From: Apoderus coryli | Lineage: Eukaryota > Arthropoda > Insecta > Coleoptera > Attelabidae | Direction: 5' to 3' | Assembly: GCA_911728435.2 (NCBI GenBank) | Contig: OU452205.1 | Coordinates: 13,460,260-13,524,259 of the forward strand | DNA: 64,000 nucleotides | Part shown: one piece after another, positions 59,330 to 64,000 of the stretch | Layout of the letters: each line of letters opens with the position of its first letter | Numbering within the stretch: position 1 is the stretch's first letter | Translations under genes and position numbers: made by a program | The notes under the pieces: model-generated | The model's database searches: none | What the model was told of the DNA's origin: nothing | What the model saw: the letters and a program-made list of their open reading frames with translations, nothing else

Positions 59330-60918
59330 TTTGTTTTTTTAAGAATATTTGTGCAAATTATTTATGAGGGTCACTCATTAATACTAAGAAAAGCTATTGA
59401 CTATTGACAAGTTGTGTCAAATGTGTAAGAGTATACCGGGTTCGTCATACTCGATGGTACGTTAGACGTTTAAGGAAAATGAGACATGGGGTCGGTCATC
59501 CTGTAAATTTATTTAGGTGTGTCAATCTGAATGATTCATTTTTGTTTGCCAAAACATGTGTAATTTCTTCGTGTTTAGAAATTTATAAAAATTTAAATTT
59601 ATATTAAAAGTAGTATGTTTCTACAAAAATCATATACTTAATGGAGCAAAATAATAATTATTCCAATTAACCACTTCACTATCTGACGATGTACCTGCTT
59701 CAACATGATTTGTCGCATTGTGCATTTCTCCAGCATCTGATCTGATGTACTTTTTGTTTTAAATTACCTCTCCAAATCTTGAACGCGAACGTTATTTTGA
59801 ATTGTCTTTGGACTTTTGTTATTAGATATTATGGTTGGTTAGAATTTGTTCACACAATGTGTTAAACACAAATTGTAAGATTTGCGAAAGTAAATTTCTA
59901 TCGGCCTTAACTTTTTATATAATTTGATAGAGTTATTGTGTATTAAATTTTTTGTATTGTCAGTAGGTATACATTCGGATACGTTTCGTGAAATATTCTG
60001 CATGGTCGTTGCAATAATTTTATTAGAATGTTCGTAAATAGAATCAACATTTCATTCGAATAATTATTAATTTTCATTAGACATTGCAATCCATACACTC
60101 ATAATAGGCGTTATCGTTCTACAAACTCAGAACAGCTGGACTGACGTGGTGACAGGTCCAGAATAATTTTTTATAAAAGTAAGAAAGACAAAATGGCAAC
60201 ATTTTTAAAGGTAAATGCGTTTATGACTAGTGAGTGAAAATTGCTGATATTTCGTTAAGTAGGACAATGCCTAATATGTCAAAATAATTAGAAAATTTTC
60301 TAGTGTTGGACTAATCTGTCTAGGAGGGTGATTAGTTTAAACTATTGTCAAAATATCCAAAATTCCGTCAATTCAGACGACAAAATTACCTGTTTTTGGG
60401 ATAAAAGATTCAAAATAAATCATTTATATAAAAACAGTTGAAGATAGGCATAGCGACGTGTTAGGGTACCTACATAGTGGAGCAATGCCTCGACTCAAGC
60501 ATCGCATCAAGGCGTGCATCAAACTGCACATACACATAAATGCAACGTTTTAAAAAGTTTAGTTCACAGTCACAGACGTCGCTTGTAGGTATTTCCTTCC
60601 AAGCACAACATGTGTTGTGATGTTTTTGATTCACACTGCAGACCGAATAAATATTTCGGCAATTAACTTCTCCCTATCTATGTTGAAAGTGTATTACTAT
60701 AAAAAAAGAAGCGTTATTAATGTCGTAGTGGTCTGTTTAGACTGGAATTTACCTAGCTAGCCATATCGAATTTTAGTCCAGATCACAATAGTTCTTACTA
60801 AGTATACTAGTTTAGGGAATGAAAGGTAAAACGCAGGTAACTCAGGTATTAAAACAAACATGTTTATTTTCCATCTGGGTTTATTCCTCTTAAGACAATA
60901 TTTTATGGAAGTTTTAAC
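59330..60918. other. Intergenic region between Hsp10 and GST (convergent)
   Basis: About 1.6 kb, AT-rich, both neighbours ending here. A frame at 59404-59607 has no recognised domain. Nothing else is supported. Confidence 0.5.
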
Positions 60919-61092
60919 TTAAATTATGGTATCATCTTTTGGTCTTATAGCGACCCATTCTTTGATAACCGGTAATTCTAGTACTTTATCTCGGATTCCG
61001 ATCAAGTTTTTGTAATCTGCAATCATATCTTGACCGACCAATACATTGAGACGGTCCAGTACGCCAACGAAGCTAAAGTCTGCCCATGTTAA
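60919..61092 (-). CDS. GstS1: Sigma-class glutathione S-transferase, last exon
   Basis: The 174 nt exon encodes the C-terminal 57 residues of a cytosolic GST, an enzyme that conjugates glutathione to electrophiles (sigma class is also prostaglandin D synthase-like). It reads LTWADFSFVGVLDRLNVLVG, then LIGIRDKVLELPVIKEW and a RPKDDTII end, matching the LTWADFYFVxIL...L..LRDxVLxxPxIKxWVxxRP block of insect GSTs. Acceptor TGATTTTCAG|TTA, phase 0; stop TAA at 60921-60919. The exons for the thioredoxin-like N-terminal domain and the rest of the helical domain should lie at higher coordinates. I could not recognise them in 61100-64000, so they are probably beyond the window. Confidence 0.88.
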   Translation of the reverse strand, partial: LTWADFSFVGVLDRLNVLVGQDMIADYKNLIGIRDKVLELPVIKEWVAIRPKDDTII

Positions 61093-64000
61093 CTGAAAAT
61101 CAACTCTGTTAGTAACATAGACGGGAGTTTAACCTTTATATACCTACCGGATGTCTGAATAAGGCTATCGACGATTTAGTTTTAAAAATGTTGAAAGTTT
61201 AAAACTTTTGGTCAATGTTTCATGACCACTTTTGCTAATGATATTTTTTCGGAAAGCTGTACGATCAATAATTTCGGAAATACAGCCGATCGGGTCGATA
61301 GCGTTAGTGAGACCCCGGTATACAAGCTTTTCATTCGGATAATACTCTGTACGTAAAAATGTATTAAAAGTTACGAGTCTACCAAACATCATCGACAAAA
61401 AGCACTCCACTGCTGCAAATTATAGTGTTCATTCAGGAACACGTTTTACCACTTCACTTGTTTAAATCTCAATGTGCAATACGTTAACACTATTGTTAAC
61501 CTGGTAAATTGTCTTCCCGAATGTTATATATTCCATCTCATAGGATTTACTCATTAGAATTTTTCAACTGTGAAATTTGTTTCATTTGGCATGTTGCACG
61601 CTAAAGCAATACTGGGTTTTGATCGATTATTATGAACAAACTACACTGTGGAACAATCTAAAAATCTGGTGTAGGTAGTACTTAGGTCGACGGCGCCAAT
61701 TCGGCTAAAATGTTTTCAAGAATCTAGTACATCCGGTTATACTTATTATTATTATTATTTTTTGTTTCTTTTTCTTGGGATAAAGGTAAAGAACATTATT
61801 CTTCTTAAGTTAAGATAGTTTTTTGCGAATGTAGAATTTTTAAAATTTTTTTTTATTTTTTGTTCCAGTAAACTTCAATATGACACAATATAACTTTTGT
61901 ATGTAACACTGAGGATGGCCATATATATGACCGAAACATGTATGTTATAAGCAACCAATTATAATTAGAATACGATCAGATCTATGTATATATATTTATA
62001 ATTTTATTTTGATTTGGTGGAGGAGACAGCATATTATTAATTCCCTCATTAAATTGAGACTCCACAGAAATATGAACTACTTCATGAACGTAAAATTTAT
62101 ATTACGAAATGACAGTATCTAATATGTTTTTTAAACTAAATGCAAGTGAAACATAAACACAAGTTGCGCCTGGCGAGATAGCATGATAACGCAATCAGCT
62201 AGGGGTTATATTATTGACAATATATGACCCTTGTTTGACTAAAATTGCTGAGAACAGGATTCAGTTGATGCAGAATTCAGGCACATGGCTTGTATGTGGA
62301 ATTCGTAGGGGTGAAAGAGGCTAGCACTAAGATGAAGGAAATCGCCTGGTTAAGGATGAAACGTCAGACTTTCATTCACTAATTTTGATTAATAAAATCA
62401 TCAGATGGAACAAGGCGGAATACTTATAAGAAAGATTGAAGTTCCGGGGATCTGTATATGATGTGAATATTCCTCATAGAACTGTCATTACGCCATCGCT
62501 ACATTCAACATCAATCTTTGAGCAGTCATTACTACACTACACTATACAACCACCTATCTCTCTTCGTATAAACTTAGTTGCCAGCGTTTGATTGAACTAA
62601 GCATAGCATACGAATCTTCCCATTAAAAAAACAGAGCAGCAGAGATTTAATGTAAAATAAGGTTATATGACAACGCTTGGCGATTATTATTTTGATTATA
62701 TCTATCTCTATCACACAGTCGCAAATTTCTAGTGCTATGCTAATATTATTTTTATTTACTTTTCGGGAAGCTTAAAGTTTTGATATTTTGAATACAAATT
62801 AGTCTTTCTATTAAGTTACCTACATCAAAGATTAATCTACACAATAGATAGTCAGCGTACCTATATGGGAAATAAAACAAAAATTGAAACTGTCTCGACA
62901 CGAGCTACATCTATTAGAAAAACATGCAACCATGGAAATTGTAGATGGCGTTAGATGTATTGTGTTGAAATAAAATAATCATATGGGCAATGTTAGACAA
63001 GGACGAGTATACTTTCCCCTACGAGGTGGGAGTTTGTTTTTATATTATAGGTATCATATATGTACTACTGTGCAGCAGTGTTTTTTGTCGGGAATATAAA
63101 ATTATATGGTATACGTATACCTACCTATCTACGCAAAGAATAATGGGTATGGACGGAAATAAAAGAAATTACTATAATAGTATAAATATACAGGGCTGGT
63201 TCATTAGATGTTTTAGACAATAATTTTAAATGACTAAAATAATATTATTTTAGTCATTTAATTTTAAATTTCGGATATAAGGATGCATCAAAAAGTTATA
63301 TTTAAATTAACGAAATTTGGCGTTATAGATAGGACTTCCGGTTATTACCTGATTCAGTTTTAAGGATCAAACTCAAACAGCAGATTCAACTTGTCGTTAA
63401 CATTATGAAAAAATAAATCTCAGAGGCTGGTAAATTAAAGGGGCATACAGGCGTGAAATGCTACCCTAACTTTTTTATGCACATTTTTTGCGTGTGTTTC
63501 AATTCGGAGATGTAAAATCTAACAAATTATATACGTAATAAATGTATCCTTCTGTGATATTGATAGAAAGTCATCGTTATCGCGTAATATCGATTTTAAG
63601 AAATGTTAATATTAAAAAGGCTGTGCTTTTTACAAGTTGCTGAAGTAAATAAGGTTTGAAATTTCCAGCATGACAATAATTATTTAAAAAAATTCGGTTT
63701 CGAAATGCAGGATGTAAAAAATTAGAATTTTTAATCTGTTTTTAATGAAAATTTAAATCTATTGAGAAATATGGTTCAGGGTTTTTGTGAAATGTATTTT
63801 ACTCCAAAGATTCTACTCATCGATTATAACCGAATTAATTTACTCAAAAATATCTATACTAGTAAAATAACACAATTATCACAATTAGGTTCAAATTCTG
63901 CAACGCCGAATTGAAAAAAAAACTTACAGTCTCCCTAATATTGGTTTTTGTGCAATGATCATAAAACTTTAAAAAACTAACGATTTATGTAGATTGTATT
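61093..64000. other. Probable GST intron / upstream region, no gene recognised
   Basis: A minus frame at 61410-61165 has no identified domain. A short repeat at 61617-61730 is related to 9590-9655 (CAATTCGGCTAAAA, ACTGTGGAACAATCT). An ATT microsatellite lies at about 61743-61760, a hammerhead-like motif at about 61908, and a 34 bp perfect palindrome at 63227-63260. No exon with splice sites and homology was seen. Confidence 0.5.
63227..63260. repeat. 34 bp perfect palindrome
   Basis: TAAATGACTAAAATAAT is followed directly by its exact reverse complement. There is no spacer. Confidence 0.85.

Noticed and set aside
61165..61410. Minus-strand 81-residue frame as an upstream GST exon
   Set aside because: It has no GST motifs (no FGQMP or FYLEKL-like text) and no suitable donor towards 61092.
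1..64000. CRISPR arrays, bacterial operons, riboswitches or a prokaryotic defence system
   Set aside because: The sequence is eukaryotic throughout (spliced genes, insect transposons). No regularly spaced repeats or ribosome-binding-site gene clusters were seen.

Overview
The window is AT-rich nuclear DNA from an arthropod, almost certainly an insect. Genes are split by spliceosomal introns. One gene has a ZAD (zf-AD) domain, a zinc-finger class that is expanded in arthropods. The rest is dominated by insect-type transposons: mariner/Tc1 and related DDE elements, piggyBac, RTE-like and Jockey/CR1-like LINEs, Penelope-like inverted repeats, and many short elements ending in TA-CAGGGTG. A beetle would fit, but the order cannot be fixed from the sequence alone.

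Five host genes are supported. From left to right: (1) Rab5 on the minus strand (2104-4107), with two coding exons visible and the C-terminal exon not found. (2) A ZAD-C2H2 zinc-finger transcription factor on the plus strand (8803-33318), with seven coding exons that join in frame to 691 residues and 11 fingers; its introns are filled with transposon debris. (3) A small OB-fold protein on the minus strand (35787-51863) that matches STN1 of the telomeric CST complex; it ends right after the OB fold and has a second, partly duplicated exon in its first intron. (4) Hsp10/Cpn10 on the plus strand (55915-59070), whose first coding exon is the ATG alone. (5) The last exon of a sigma-class glutathione S-transferase on the minus strand (60919-61092), whose remaining exons lie outside the window or were not recognised.

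The space between exons is a mobile-element graveyard. 0.03-1 kb: two different transposase fragments. 4.6-5.6 kb: a mariner with intact TIRs and an internal deletion. 7.8-11.2 kb: short TIR elements. 12.5-13.7 kb: a mariner remnant and a foldback element. 15.7-18.2 kb: LINE and RTE pieces. 19.2-21.0 kb: a near-perfect 1.85 kb palindrome. 24.2-25.9 kb: a Penelope-like inverted repeat inserted with a 12 bp target duplication into an older repeat, then a Tc1 relic. 26.6-32.7 kb: mariner, LINE, transposase and RTE relics. 36.7-47.1 kb: LINE fragments, a DUF4817-type transposase and a DUF7869-type element. 48.7-51.0 kb: a piggyBac element interrupted by an RTE LINE. 52.4-55.7 kb: hairpins and a TIR element with a matching MITE at 34.6 kb.

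The host genes share no obvious pathway and look like ordinary neighbours. The most interesting items are the compact insect STN1 gene with its duplicated exon, the giant palindrome, and a hammerhead-like sequence signature (CTGANGA, short stem, GAAAC) that recurs at several separate loci.
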